DNA of 64,000 nucleotides, taken from contig VUYV01000324.1 of the NCBI GenBank assembly GCA_008711295.1, positions 28,721 through 92,720 on the forward strand, read 5' to 3'. The notes below the pieces were generated by a model, which worked only from the letters and a program-made list of their open reading frames with translations, was not told where the DNA came from and made no database searches. Positions 1 through 11,639 of this stretch are shown here, piece by piece. This stretch comes from Anarhynchus alexandrinus. Lineage: Eukaryota > Chordata > Aves > Charadriiformes > Charadriidae. Within the stretch, counting starts at the first letter, position 1; each line of letters starts with the position of its first letter. The position numbers and the translations under genes are program-made.

Positions 1-161
1 GCCTCCTCATTTCCCTTGCCTGTCTCTCCTGAAGAGCCTGTAGCCTTCCATGCCAACACTCCGGTTGTAGGAGTCATCCCATCATGTTTCTACGATGCCA
101 ATGAGATCATAGCCTTGGAGGTGTGCACACATCTCTAGCTCCTCCTGTTTGTTCCCCAATA
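1..161 (-). mobile_element. CR1 LINE fragment, start of ORF2 endonuclease
   Basis: Read on the minus strand from about 161 downwards, this gives a CR1 ORF2 N-terminal endonuclease peptide beginning GNKQEELEMCAHLQGYDLIG, followed by an ETWWD-like site in which the first Trp codon is a stop (ET*WDD) and then MEGYRLFRRDRQGK. CR1 is the dominant avian non-LTR retrotransposon, and this apurinic-type endonuclease nicks target DNA. In the family this peptide lies near the ORF2 start, and the rest of the element would lie to the left of the window. Similarity stops at about 161, where AT-rich unique DNA begins. The stop codon and the partial extent mark it as a dead copy. Confidence 0.85.
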
Positions 162-3100
162 ATGATAACTATTATTCTAGTTTACCAGCAACAAACTTAA
201 ACATGCATATACTGTGGTTTTTTATAAGTCTTAGATATTAAAATGATAAGGAAATGTGTACGTCTCTGGTTTACAATGAAATTTAGACATTTTAAAGATT
301 ACTGATTTTGAAAGTCCTTACAACTACTTTTTAAAAGTCCTCTTAACTGTCTCGATTTCAATAAGTAGGAAAAAACCCTCAAAATTATTAGTTAAATATG
401 TTGGGCCATATTTTCAAAATGCATGTTATATTTAGAAATATGTACTTAGACTTTAAAAAGTGCCTTACACAGGGCAAATCCCTTAGAGCTGTGCCATTGC
501 CGACTCCTTGTATTGAAAATATATTTGAATATTGTATATATATCATAATAAATTTCAAAGACTGCATTGTAAGATACAAGGAAATTATTTTGACAGAGAT
601 TCAGAATGTGGATTATGTTTAATTTTTTTTTTCCTATTATTGTCACTGGAATGCATTGCAAGTGCTATACAACTTTGTTTTGCTTTTCCAGTATAAAACA
701 AGGTACTCCTGCTTTTTTCAGGGAAGAAAAAACCCAAAACCGAAAATGAAACCCACACATGAACTCTTAAAAACTTTATATCTTTATAACACATTTGGGG
801 CAGGAGATGGGAAATTGATGGTAACTCAGGTAAAAGTTGACTTTTGATATAAAGCAAGTCACAGAGATTTGTCTGGGTTGATGGGACCAGAAAGGCTATC
901 AGCAGCTTATGAGAAATTAGGAAGCAGAAAACAGGGAAAACAGTAGTCCCTTGCAGGAGACACATCCACAGACATCCAACAGCATGCTGAAGGCTGACCC
1001 AAGGTGGAAGTGCTATGCATAAAGTTCAGATTGAGACTCTTCCACCAGTGGGAGTGAGTGCCCTGTCTCCCTGAGTCAGTGGTGTGGTCTGGAAGAGACA
1101 GTGCCTTGGCTGCTGTGAGTTTGTGGCTCAGAGTTCTGTGGCTACATCACTCTGAATTTCCCTGTGGCAACAGGGAGATTGTGGTATAAAATTAAGGCCA
1201 ATTTTTTTTTAAAGAATGAAATCAGTAGCTAAAACATAGCTCTAGAACTTCAGCTGCTGTGAGAAGAGTCCTCTGCTTAAAAAATTCAGCTGCAAAGCAA
1301 CTGTTCTTGCTAGTGCCCATCAGGTGCAGAATTTTATAAATACTCTGAAAGTGTCATCAGATAAACATATCCCTAGTGTGCCTAAAAAAATTTTACATGA
1401 AACGTGCTCCTCAAAGATTCTTGTGTCTGTCTCTTACAAATTTTCGGTGTGGTTTTGCCTTTCTTTATGCACTTAGTGGTTGGCGTGTACCCCAACAAAA
1501 CCACGGCTCTTACCACATCTATTTGCAGATAAGGGTGACTCAGAACTAGTTTCTGAGATGCAGGGCTGTGCCTAACCATCCTTTTATGGGGACAAAAATA
1601 ATTAAATGGTTGTAGAATAATGCTCTTGCTTCCTTTTCAAGCAGGGCTACTACACAGAAAGTAATATAAGACTTAATATGACAGAAGGAGAACGAGTACT
1701 GGCTGTACTGAGATTCAGAAGTATGATTTTACTTATCAGCTAGTTACTTAGGAAAAGGGAGGACTCGGATGACCTCTAGAATTTTTATATATTTCACATT
1801 TAAATCCCTGGATTTAAAAAAAAAGTCAAAACCACTACGTCAAAAAATATTTCCCTTTTTTTATATACTACTCTAGTCCCACAAATCTTCTGTTCATTTC
1901 TGAAATTTGAACTGAATATTAACCCTTTCATTTTAGCCTTTCTTACAAGGCAGATGGAAGTTTGTGTTCTTGCAGAGATTAAATTTCACTTAAATTAAAC
2001 CTTGATCTTCATGGGAGGTATTCTAATTACTACAGAGTGTAGTTAGCATCATAACTCAGGAACTTTAGAAAAGAAGACAATATTTTCAAAAAATACTTAT
2101 AGGTACCTTGCGTCTCTAGGAAGAAGACACTTTCTCCAAGTCCTGATTCAAGCACTGAGGCCCTGGAAAGACCAGTATTGGAGTTTCATGCTCATCTTTT
2201 TCCCAGTTGAGTAGTTCTGTGTTGTTCCTCACTGGTGAATTTTTCAGATCATCTTTCTAAGGCAGCTATTTCTTTCAGTGCACAGTAGCTGAATTACAGG
2301 CTCCAAACAGTGCTCTGGGGGTCGGTCACTTCACTCATAAGTTCAAGGCATCTAGTTTTGGTCACAACACCTGGAAGTTTCACTAGATCTTAAAAGCTAT
2401 GTATTGAAAGATCTGGAAGGAGCTATATATTAAAGTATGATGTAATGAGAAGATCTCTGCTATTCATCTCAACAATATTGGCATAAACAATAGAAATCAA
2501 GAATATATCTAAAGGGAATTATGAAAATTCAGATGTGGTTGACTAAGTGCTCTTTCATTACAGTTTAACAAATGCTTAATTAATTAAATGTGCTTTCATA
2601 CAGATATCAAATTACACATTAGAATTTAGAGACATCTCTGTTTAACCAAATTGTGTCAAAGAAACCAATCTCAAATAATAGCGGTAATTTTCAGTTCATT
2701 GGTGAACGCTATGCTTTCAGAACTGTTGTACAGTAATATACTATAGAGAAAGGCTGTAGTAAACCAAAGAGGGATATAATTGGAGTTAGTAATTCACTTC
2801 AGTTTGTAGAAATGAGCTCTTAATTATACTGTACATTTTCAAGACTGTATCCAGTCCCCATATGTCTGTGTAAGGACCAGAACTAGTTGGAGTCAGTATC
2901 CTCAGCAGCTGACCTGCATATTCTTCTACAGCTATAGAAACTAAATTCACCCTCTTAACCAGATTTGAAATTTCCTTTCCCTTTCTGGATGATACAGACT
3001 AATTAAGATTTCATATAGTCTTTTATTATGTGCAGATTTATTTTGCCTGGTCTGAGGTCCAGCCATCTGGTAGTCTCTTGAGGAAGCTCAGACCACTCTA

Positions 3101-5280
3101 CATGGCTAGGATACAATGAAGGTTACTGTTGCAACCCTGTGTGTTATTTGGTGGCTGATGGTTTTGTTGGTTTTGTTTAGAGAATCTGGAACATCAGGCA
3201 AGAGGAATAACGATCATAATTGTTTCATTGGGCTAGGTACAATAAAGGACTTGAGTACTTAATTAGAGATTTAGGCAGAAACCAGATCTGTCAGAAGCTG
3301 ATCAGAAGCAGTATGCCTAGATCTGAAGTTGTGAACTGCCCAGGAGCAAGTCTGGTGGGGGAATCAGAGGTGCTTTAGCCTGCTAATGGCAGTAACTCCC
3401 CCCTGCCCCACGCGCACACTATGGCAATAGGAGATTGCACATTACAAATGCAGCGCTGTATCCATGTTACAGGATAACTGAGAGCCCTGGGGCAAATTTA
3501 ATTATTCAACCAAGGAGGAAGTTTTCAGGATAACAATGCAATCAATTGAACGATGCAGCAAATAGGAACTGATTCTACAAATTGCAAAAGTTCAAAAAGG
3601 ATCAGTTCATATCCTGTGTGTTGTTCAGTTAATTGAATTACCACTTGACATTAAAATTAAAGGACATAGTTAATTTCTGTCTGACCCATGCCATTGGAAA
3701 AATTAGAAGTACAACTATAGAAAGAAAAACATTCATTTAGAATTTATTTTACTGCATGTGATTTGTCCTAAAATGAACATTTAGGAAATTAATGTATTCT
3801 ATCATGTTCTTAAGATTAAAATTAAACTTTACTCAGTACCTCTGTCAGGTACTTTGAGAAGCAGGCAAGAGGAATTTTAGGTCCTTTCATTTATAGGAAG
3901 AAATGAGAGGAAAGTTGACAGGAAGAGGTCTATCTGTACTGCTCTGTTCTACAGTATATTTTCAGATGTTCTATGTCATATTATCAATGCATACCACTAA
4001 AAATTATCAGTCAAATGAATAAAATAACATTTGAAATGTCATGCAGAATTTTCAAAATGAAACTGCAAGTTTTTAAAACTCAGGAGTTTCCATTATGTTT
4101 CATGGTAACTTTTTTTAACATTTGCATGATTCTACTGAGGAAAAAAAAAACCCCTACATTTTCACTGAATCAGCTTTGAATGATAAAACAGTTTCCTTGA
4201 AATTTATTGCAATAAACTTTGTTATATGCACACCTAGCAACAAGATATAATTCACATTCATGCCTGGCCAATACATTTCCCACACTTTCCCTCCTCAGTC
4301 TCCTAGGTATGAAATATGTTTGCATGTGTCTGCATTAGTAATTCAGTGTACAAGAGTTCTTTTTCAGTGCAAATTTGTACTCAATCTGTAATCAGTGCCC
4401 TGAAGCACACACTCAAGAGCAGTCCTGATGCATGCAAAGTAGTTTTGCTCCCAGTGGATGTAGTACTGAAGCTGAACACCTCGGTACCACCTGCAGTGGC
4501 ACCTGCTGTGTGGACAGGGGGTCCTTCAGAAGGTCTTCCAACTCTACACTTGCCTGATGGAAGTGGACACCACTGATGCAGATGCAATGTGGATTGGCAG
4601 GGGTGGAATGGATCACAGATAGTAAGCCCTAGCCTCACTCCCTCCTTGCTGGGAGGAAATATCTTGTCAAAATTGTTTCTTGTGATTAGACCAGTTTGGG
4701 ACTCTGATGTCTGGTACCTTGAAGTCTGCAGGGTGGCCAGAATCTCTTCAATGAAGATGTAAAAGCATTACAGCATTCTGAAATACTCTCTGCTGTTCCA
4801 CCTATGTCATAACATACAAGATATACTCTGTTCAAAGTTTACTGAACTAGAAACTGCTTTCTCGATCAATATTGTGTCTTCACATCACTGCACTAATGTC
4901 TCGGTGGTATCTACTGTACATAGGGGCACTTTTCTGTGTCTCTCCATGACTTCTGTTGGCTTGTGATTTAGCTGTACTTTTATTGTAAGCCTAGATATGA
5001 CCAGAAAGCATTGTTGCACAGTAGGAGCACAACTAACAATTTTTTTTCCTCTCTCTCTGTCAGTCCCCTGTGTACAGAAAATTTCTGTCAGTAAATGGTA
5101 TAGCCAGCTGACTTTATGCCAGTGCAACCCATAAGCGTCTTTTGCTAAGACTACATGGTATTTTGGGCTTGGAAATAAGGTGGTAACATTCACCTCCCCT
5201 TTACTTTGAGTACAAATTAATTGTCATGGCAGTAGATGAGTTTATGAAAATCCTCCAGGAGAAAATATAGCTTACGTCAC
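162..5280. other. AT-rich non-coding DNA, no gene seen
   Basis: Unique-looking sequence with short A and T runs and stops in every frame. The longest open frames, about 60 to 126 codons, overlap each other on both strands and have no recognisable domain. I see no repeat of known family and no splice-flanked exon that stands out. Highly diverged repeats could be hidden here. Confidence 0.6.
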
Positions 5281-5356
5281 CCTCTAGGATGTGCCTGTGT
5301 GCAGTAGGTATTGTCAGGGTGCAGCTGGGGCCAGTGGCTACTTGAGGTTGAGTGCT

Positions 5357-5397
5357 GGGAGTGGCAGGGGCTCCTCAGGGGTCCGTCAGGGCAGGGG
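5357..5397 (+). other. Predicted G-quadruplex motif
   Basis: Four runs of three or four G at 5357-5359, 5367-5370, 5378-5381 and 5389-5391 are separated by loops of seven bases each, with a further G4 run at 5394-5397. This fits the standard G3+N1-7 pattern. Folding in vivo is inferred only. Confidence 0.65.
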
Positions 5398-5465
5398 TTG
5401 CCAGCCAGGGCCCATCCCACCACCCCAACGAGGATTAGGGCAGCTGGGGGCAACAGGGCAGCCCT

Positions 5466-5485
5466 GGGCATTGGGCAGGGATGGG
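5466..5485 (+). other. Compact G-quadruplex motif
   Basis: Four GGG runs at 5466-5468, 5473-5475, 5478-5480 and 5483-5485 are separated by loops of four, two and two bases (CATT, CA, AT). Short loops are known to favour stable quadruplexes. This is the strongest such motif I noticed in the window, and further G runs lie just downstream. Confidence 0.75.
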
Positions 5486-5645
5486 CCAAGGCTGGGCCAG
5501 GACATGGCCCACAAGTGGGCTTCAGGACTGCGCCCCATGAGGGGAACGAGGGTCAGACACAGCCCTGTAATGGCTGGGCAGGGCTATGGGGAGCAGGACG
5601 GGCCAAGACCATGCAAGGATGTCAGCCCACAGGTCTGGATCAGGA

Positions 5646-8600
5646 TCAGAGGGAACTCAATTTCTTCTAAGCAGCATGATTTAAGGCATTTTCAGCTGAA
5701 GCTGAAACAGCTATCTGCTCTTTCATATACTAATTTTTGGACCATTGACCTTTTCCATAAAATGTGTTCACCATGTACAAGATTCAATTTACATTAATCT
5801 GAATAGTAGTCTCTGAATAGTAGTCACAGAATGTGGAAACTTAATTGGCCATCTGTAGGTTTCCATACACATCCTAAAATTAGTGTCAGCATAGTTTATT
5901 TCTAACTTCAACTTGCTGTGTAGTGTCCATCTCCTTGAAATATGTCACATGTTTCATACTGTCAATAAGAGGTCATGGTAACTGTCACTTACTCTCATAT
6001 CCATGTGAATTTTCAAATTCAATCATCTCTGTAGACTGCAAACATCTGGCATCCAGCAGAGTGTGGTGCATCTTTCTGCCAACCGTTGTAAACTCCATAC
6101 ATGCAGGCTTCTGTAATTTTCTTAGTAGAATGGATTTTTTTTTTTTTGCATTTTTTAATCTACTTTAGTCCCACATTATCTAATATTTTTATAAATCAGT
6201 GTTGTTAGGATTACTCATAGCCGGCTTTGAAAACAAACTGAAATCAAACAGGTCACTGATCTGTTGGTTGTAAATCGTATGTTGGTTGCAGGTATAGGTG
6301 CTAATTGGCTGGCAGCTGCCTTCTGCAAATCATATTAGTTTAATTACAGGATCAGCTAGACACACAGTGACAATCATGCTCACTATTTGAAATTTTTCCA
6401 TGCTCAAGCCATGAATATGCTTTTTTTTCAGAACCCTGACGCTGATGTCCATTTACTGAATATTTTCGTAGCTGATATAAGTGCTGGTTTATGATGCATT
6501 GGGCACAGCTTAACCAGATTTGTGTTGTTGCCTCTTGCTTTAGCTTTAGGTTGCATATGCATTCTGTAGTACTTGCTGTTTTCATACTTGCCCAGGATAG
6601 TTCATTGCTTTGGGGAACGCTTTTTTTTGGTGTTAAAGAAATAAATCACAGGCATCTCAAATTTGCACATTAGAATATCTTCAGTATTTTAAACATTACA
6701 TATGGTTGTGAGCACTGTAACAGAAGCACTTGTTCTCGCTTCTAATCTTCTCTTCTACTGTCTTTGATGTCACTTTTGAAAACGTACAAAAACCAAAAAA
6801 TGTTTATGTTTGTAGTGACTTTCTGCCAGGAGTCATAGAATTTATCAAAATACATTTATCAACTGTTTCAATGTCTGAAGGAGGATTTTTTGATAAGAAG
6901 TATAATGTAGGAGTTTCTGTATTTCAGTCTCAAATATAACAGCCTACATTAAACGATATAATATTACTTCTCTTTGCCTGTACCTACACTCTTAAAATGG
7001 GGTGCAGTAGTTGAGGCTGATTAATAGTTCTTTGTACATGTAAGCCCATCCCCTTATCAAGCCTATATGAATCTGGAATAGAAGCTGTTCTGCATTTCAG
7101 ACTTAAGGAAGCTGTCCACCTTCCCTGGAAACAGTCTTGTTCACTTTTGTTCTTTTTTAGCTGGAGCAAATAGTAATAAAGTTTTGACTTTTTTCTTTTT
7201 CTCCCATTCATCAGTTCTGTAAAACTTATTTTTTCCTGATAGCGCTTCCATGCTTATGTAAGCCATTTTGTTTCATTAGGTTGGGTTTTTTAAATGATAA
7301 TTCAGCATTTCCTGTGCTCTAAGCTTGACCAGGTTCTTTGCTCTGTTTATAGGATGTGCTTTGTTTGCCTAGGGTACTGTTGTGCACAGGGATTAACTAT
7401 GCTGAACATTTCTACCGTACTTTAAAAAATGTTTACTGAGTAATTAGATAAAAGTTTTCTGGGTCCTAAAATTAAATAGGTTCTTTATTAATTGTTCTTA
7501 TTAAACATATACCACAACTGCTGACTGTTTCAGGCCACATCAAAACTTACTGACTTGCTATTACCCACTACAAATCTTTCTTTTTGTAGCCTACAGGCTT
7601 TCTTCCAGCTTCCACAGAGATTGCTGCAGATGGACCTTTAAACAACCTGCCCTGATCTTCCTAAATCACTAAGTCAGTAAATTGTGATTCACTGTGACGG
7701 AGCAGCTCACCTACTGAGCCTGATCTTTCTACTTATGAACAGTTTTCAGTTTCTACACACTCTTATGAGGACTGGAGGGTGAGCCCTTGTGAGAGAACAC
7801 AGGTTGCCTAGTGCAAAGTTCTCACCGAGCACAATTTCCTCATTGGGTGGCTATAGGATACGTGTCAAAAGGCCACAGGAGACAATTCTTCATAGGAAGC
7901 TCCTTGGCCTGATTCACATCAATGTCATTTAGACCTGGAATAAGAAGCCAATGAAAATTATGACAATAAAAATGATATATCAGCCTTCTATCATGAGGGT
8001 TTGCTACTTCCTGACCCCTTTTTTTTTATTCTCTTGAACTACACACGGTTTCTGAGCTGGGTGGTAATTACAGTATCTCACTATTTAGTACAACTTGTAA
8101 ATGTCATTTATTCTCTAGCAGTTAGACATGTTAGGAAAGAGACGTGATTTTCTGAGCTGCTGACCACTACTGAACCATAATGCAGTGTGAGAAGATAGTG
8201 ACTGTAAAAGTGATGGCAATCCACCTTTTAAATGTTATAGTATCTTTTCCTTTTTATTATTGTTAAAGAAATATGAAAGTCAGTGTATGTTTTATGCAGC
8301 AACAATTACAGATGAGCTTGGGAAACTGTGATGTGCATGTGAAGTCAACCTTAAACTAGCAGGAGGATTGTAAAGCACTTGTCAGAGCAGCAGCCAAGTA
8401 TCCAGCACGGTTCAGAAGGATACTGCAAGGTTCCATCAAAACCAAGCTCATTCAAATTCTATCTTCAAAACTAAAGACATATTTGTGAATTTCCTCACAC
8501 TTTTCACCCCTGGAATGAGGAATCAACCACACAGTATTTGGAAAGCTATAAATCTTCCACAGGCTTTTTGAAATCTTGGGGGTGGATGAATATACACTTC

Positions 8601-9500
8601 TTTTCCATCCGCTAAATGTTTAGCAGGACAACTTTAGCCCAATTCAGTCTGTGAACACATATAGATGAAGTCAGAGAGTGCATGGTTGAAGATCACGCTG
8701 CTAGAGGCTGAGCCTTGCCTCCTCTTACTTTGTATTGTTCATCAATTTTGTTGTTGTAGGTTTGGAAAATCATTTTGGTGGTATTACAGATTGTTGCCAT
8801 AACATCCTTATTATTTGCACTGGAGAGAAATTAGCAGAAAATAACATCCCTGCAACTACTGTTGTTGCAACACAGTAATCCTTCTGTTGCCCTTACTCTA
8901 AAGCACTGATAGAAATGTGGGCAGAGTCTTCAATTCTTTCATTCTAGACTTCAGACCCATATTATATTTTATATTGTATGTTTGCCATTCTTTCATTCAG
9001 CTCTGTACTAGTGGCGCAGCTGAGCCTGCACTCCCTATATGTATTTGAACATCAATGTATTTTATACTTTATGCTGCTACTGACTACAGCTCACATCTCT
9101 TTTCCCTCCCAGCTGTGTGTTCAGTGCTCAAAGAGCTTTTCACTTGAGCAGAGGCATAATAGACGACATTTTTTAACGTTCTCTCAAATTCTTACTGCTT
9201 GTTGCCAACCACCTGCAGATTTTGCATGTCATGGCTAATATCTTATTAAGACAACCTTTGTCACATAGAAATGAAAAGCAAAAATCCCCAACCCACAATT
9301 CTGCAATGCAGAATGATTCAGGCATGATAGGGAGGTGGCAATAAATATCTGTCATTCTCTGTTGTTATCTCCTTCACCTTATTGGGTAGCATGTTTTTTT
9401 TTCCTATATTTTATGATCCTTATCCATATTAGTCATTGAGGTATACAGCTACGGCAATGGTAAGTTCTATGGCTGAGTGCTAGATTGACATATACAGGGG
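5646..9500. other. AT-rich non-coding DNA, no gene seen
   Basis: No recognisable gene or repeat. A small tandem duplication of a CTGAATAGTAGT-like unit occurs at about 5800-5826, and a T11 run is present near 6138. The open frames are short and overlap on opposite strands. The last bases (AGGGG at 9496-9500) are one copy of the target duplication of the neighbouring LTR. Confidence 0.6.
9496..9500. repeat. Target site duplication, left copy (AGGGG)
   Basis: AGGGG immediately precedes the LTR and is repeated exactly at 10221-10225 on its other side. Confidence 0.8.
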
Positions 9501-10220
9501 TGTCGTGGTTTAGGCCAAATCAGCTACTGGGGACCTGGGGAAACCCAGATGGGACCGACAGATGCTCCCCTCTACCCCTCTTCAAAGAGAGAGGCAGAGG
9601 AGGAAAAAGAGACTTATGAGTTTAGAAGGAACTAAACTACTTGAATGAAATATTAATAATAAAATAAAAAGAAATAATGAAATATATACAAAACTGTATC
9701 GAGTTCCCGAGATGACAATCACGACACAGGCTGGCACTGGGGCAGTCCCAGGCTGGACTCAGAGACGGATGGGAACTGGATTCTGCATCTGCATTCAGGA
9801 TCGGGATCACAGGCAGACGAACAGAGTCCTCCTCCGACGTCGGCCATTGAAGGAAGAGAGAACTGACCCTTGAATCCCTCAGCTTTTATACTGAGCATGA
9901 GGCAGATGGGATGGAATAACCTGTTGGTCAGTTTTGGGTCACCTGTCCTGTCCGCTCCTCCCCGCAGGTGCGACCCCTCTACACTTTTCCGCTTCTGACC
10001 TCCAATGGGGCTAGCTGACCTTGGTTGTTATGGCAATAAGTATAAGCAAGAGCCTCTCTGCATACCATGCCTGGGCATCAACTATAAACATTGGTCTTAT
10101 CACTCTGAGAGAGTGAACATTGTCTGCACAATATGCTGTTAATTTCAGCAGATAGAGAGGCCTAGCTAAGAAGCAAAGTTACTGAACAAAATTGGTTCTG
10201 TTTTACCTCAAACCAGGACA
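9501..10220 (-). mobile_element. Solo LTR of an avian endogenous retrovirus
   Basis: A 720-bp unit whose ends are near-perfect inverted copies: TGTCGTGGTTT at the left, and on the other strand TGTCCTGGTTT at the right, with one mismatch in 11. It therefore has the TG...CA ends of an LTR. It is flanked on both sides by AGGGG (9496-9500 and 10221-10225), a 5-bp target duplication. Read on the minus strand it carries a TATA box, which sets the orientation. There is no gag, pol or env and no second LTR nearby, so recombination between two LTRs probably removed the internal part. The 5-bp duplication suggests an ERVL-type (class III) element, but the family was not checked against a library. Confidence 0.85.
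9893..9901 (-). promoter_or_regulatory. LTR TATA box
   Basis: The minus strand reads AGTATAAAAGCT, a good TATA box near the middle of the LTR. That fits a U3/R boundary and transcription towards lower coordinates. No clear AATAAA polyadenylation signal was seen on the same strand downstream of it. Confidence 0.6.
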
Positions 10221-10225
10221 AGGGG
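10221..10225. repeat. Target site duplication, right copy (AGGGG)
   Basis: It matches 9496-9500. The bases that follow belong to a CR1 leader, so the LTR sits at, or a few bases inside, the 5' edge of that CR1 copy. Confidence 0.8.
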
Positions 10226-10346
10226 GGTTCTTGGAGCCAGTGAAACCCGGTGAAGAGCAGAGAGCCCCACCAGGGGTCCGCAGCTCTCTCAAGAGAGGCT
10301 GATGCAGCTTGAATGTTGCCAAGAGAAACCATGGGAGATTTAGGGG

Positions 10347-10371
10347 GATAACTCCCCTAGGGGGAGTTATC
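10347..10371. repeat. Perfect palindrome in CR1 leader
   Basis: GATAACTCCCC at 10347-10357 is followed by TAG and then its exact reverse complement at 10361-10371. RNA from this region could form an 11-bp stem with a 3-nt loop about 150 nt upstream of the ORF1 start. A role in translation or RNP binding is speculation. Confidence 0.8.
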
Positions 10372-10518
10372 GACCCGGACTGCTGCAAACATGGTGAACA
10401 AACAAGGACTGAGAGGACACAGCAGTTTGTGCAGAAATTTGCGCAGAAGGGAGCATGAGAAGGGCCATGCACCCTGCTTGTAGGCCCACAGCCCAGGGAA
10501 GTTCTCTAGGTCTCTGCC

Positions 10519-10815
10519 ATGATGCTGGGCACTTGCCTCAGAGTTAAAACAAGTGTTTCTACAACGAAAGCACCTGAAATATCTGATGTTTCTACCCAGA
10601 TGGAACTGGTAAGGAAGAAGACTTCAATACAGATGGCAGGTTGCAACAAGTCCCCTGACCATTCTCCTGGAAAAAGGTTAAGTACCTGCAAAAGATGTGC
10701 ACAGGTTGATGATCTGTTGCATCAGGTGGCTGAGTTGTAGGAAACAGTTAAAAGGCTGCACAGTATTAGAGGGGCCAAGATGGAGATAAGTGGTTCCAGA
10801 GCCATGGTCCTGTGG
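10519..10815 (+). pseudogene. CR1 ORF1 N-terminal part (decayed)
   Basis: The frame opens with ATGATGCTGGGC and runs to CKRCAQVDDLLHQVAEL, a cysteine-containing segment followed by heptad-like leucines as in CR1 ORF1. A TAG at 10737-10739 interrupts it, and the same frame then continues with ETVKRLHSIRGAKMEI up to a TGA near 10815. The position of the TAG, in a run of similar residues, suggests a single transition (CAG to TAG). ORF1 products of CR1 bind element RNA. This copy cannot make a full protein. Confidence 0.7.
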
Positions 10816-11132
10816 TGAACACCACAGAGAATGAGGCACCTTGGACCCCAGTGATCCACAAAAGCAGGACCCTGCCTCAGTCCCCACCCTTTAGCATTAC
10901 AACCAAAAACAGATAGGAAGCTTTAACAGCTGTAGACATTCACGAGAAAGGTCTACAAGGAGAAACTGTACCAGCAGCACACAGTGGATACTGCCAAAAG
11001 AAACAATGAGCACTCAATGTGGGTGACTCTCTGTTAAGGGGCACTGAGGCACCTGTCTGCCGGCATGACAGGGTGTTACGAGAGGTATGCTGCTTTCTGG
11101 GAGCTAAGATCTGAAATGTTGCTGCGCCATAA

Positions 11133-11507
11133 CTTGTCAAGAGCACAGACTACTACCCGTTGCTACTCTTTCATGTGGACATGAATGACACCGCAAGCCA
11201 GAATCTGAGCAGAATCAAGGAAGACAGCAAAGCCCTGGGGGTGCAAGCAAAAAGTTTTAGTGCTCAAGTTATGATTTCTTCCATTTTCCCAGTTAAAGGA
11301 AAGGGTGCAGCCAGAAACAGACATATAATGCAAATCAACTTCTGGCTCTGTGGCTAGTGCCGTCGTGAGGGTTTTGGCTTTTATGATAATGGGACATTCT
11401 TCAATGACAGTAGCCTATTAGGGAGGGATGGGATCCACCTGTCTAGAAGAGACAAGGGAATCTTTGACAGCAGCTTGGGCAACTTGGTGAGGCGGGCTTT
11501 AAACTGA
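11133..11507 (+). pseudogene. CR1 ORF1 esterase-like domain with one in-frame stop
   Basis: One frame runs from KSTDYYPLLLFHVDMNDTAS to GRDGIHLSRR and ends in LVRRALN followed by TGA at 11505-11507. CR1-clade ORF1 proteins are known to carry a GDSL/SGNH-type esterase domain. The asparagine-aspartate block (MND at about 11181-11189) and the Asp and His of the terminal D-x-x-H block (11427-11438) are visible. The nucleophile block upstream is not clear. Over 125 codons only one stop, TAG at 11355-11357, interrupts it, probably from a Trp codon. A Gly usual before the MND-type block is replaced by Asp. Confidence 0.75.
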
Positions 11508-11639
11508 AGGACTTGGGGGAAAGGGTCCAAAGTGGCAATGCTCATGCCATTGCAATCAACTGAGGAATTAGCCAGGCCAACCAGAGCAGAGACAAATGTT
11601 CCTTAGCTGTCTCCCAAGATGAGAACCAGAAGACCACCT

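Larger units (their letters stand above)
5281..5645. other. GC-rich island with G-quadruplex motifs
   Basis: A block of about 360 bp much richer in G and C than its flanks, with the G runs on the plus strand. Open frames of 119 and 168 codons cross it in different frames, but they are low-complexity and simply reflect the lack of A and T. CpG is not enriched enough to call a promoter-type CpG island by eye. It may be an unclassified GC-rich repeat. No gene is supported. Confidence 0.5.

Noticed and set aside
585..965. 126-codon minus-strand open frame
   Set aside because: No domain, no splice context, and overlapped by plus-strand frames; consistent with chance in this amount of DNA.
5291..5797. 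168-codon open frame in the GC-rich island
   Set aside because: Low-complexity Gly/Pro/Arg composition, overlapped by other frames on both strands; explained by lack of AT-rich stops.
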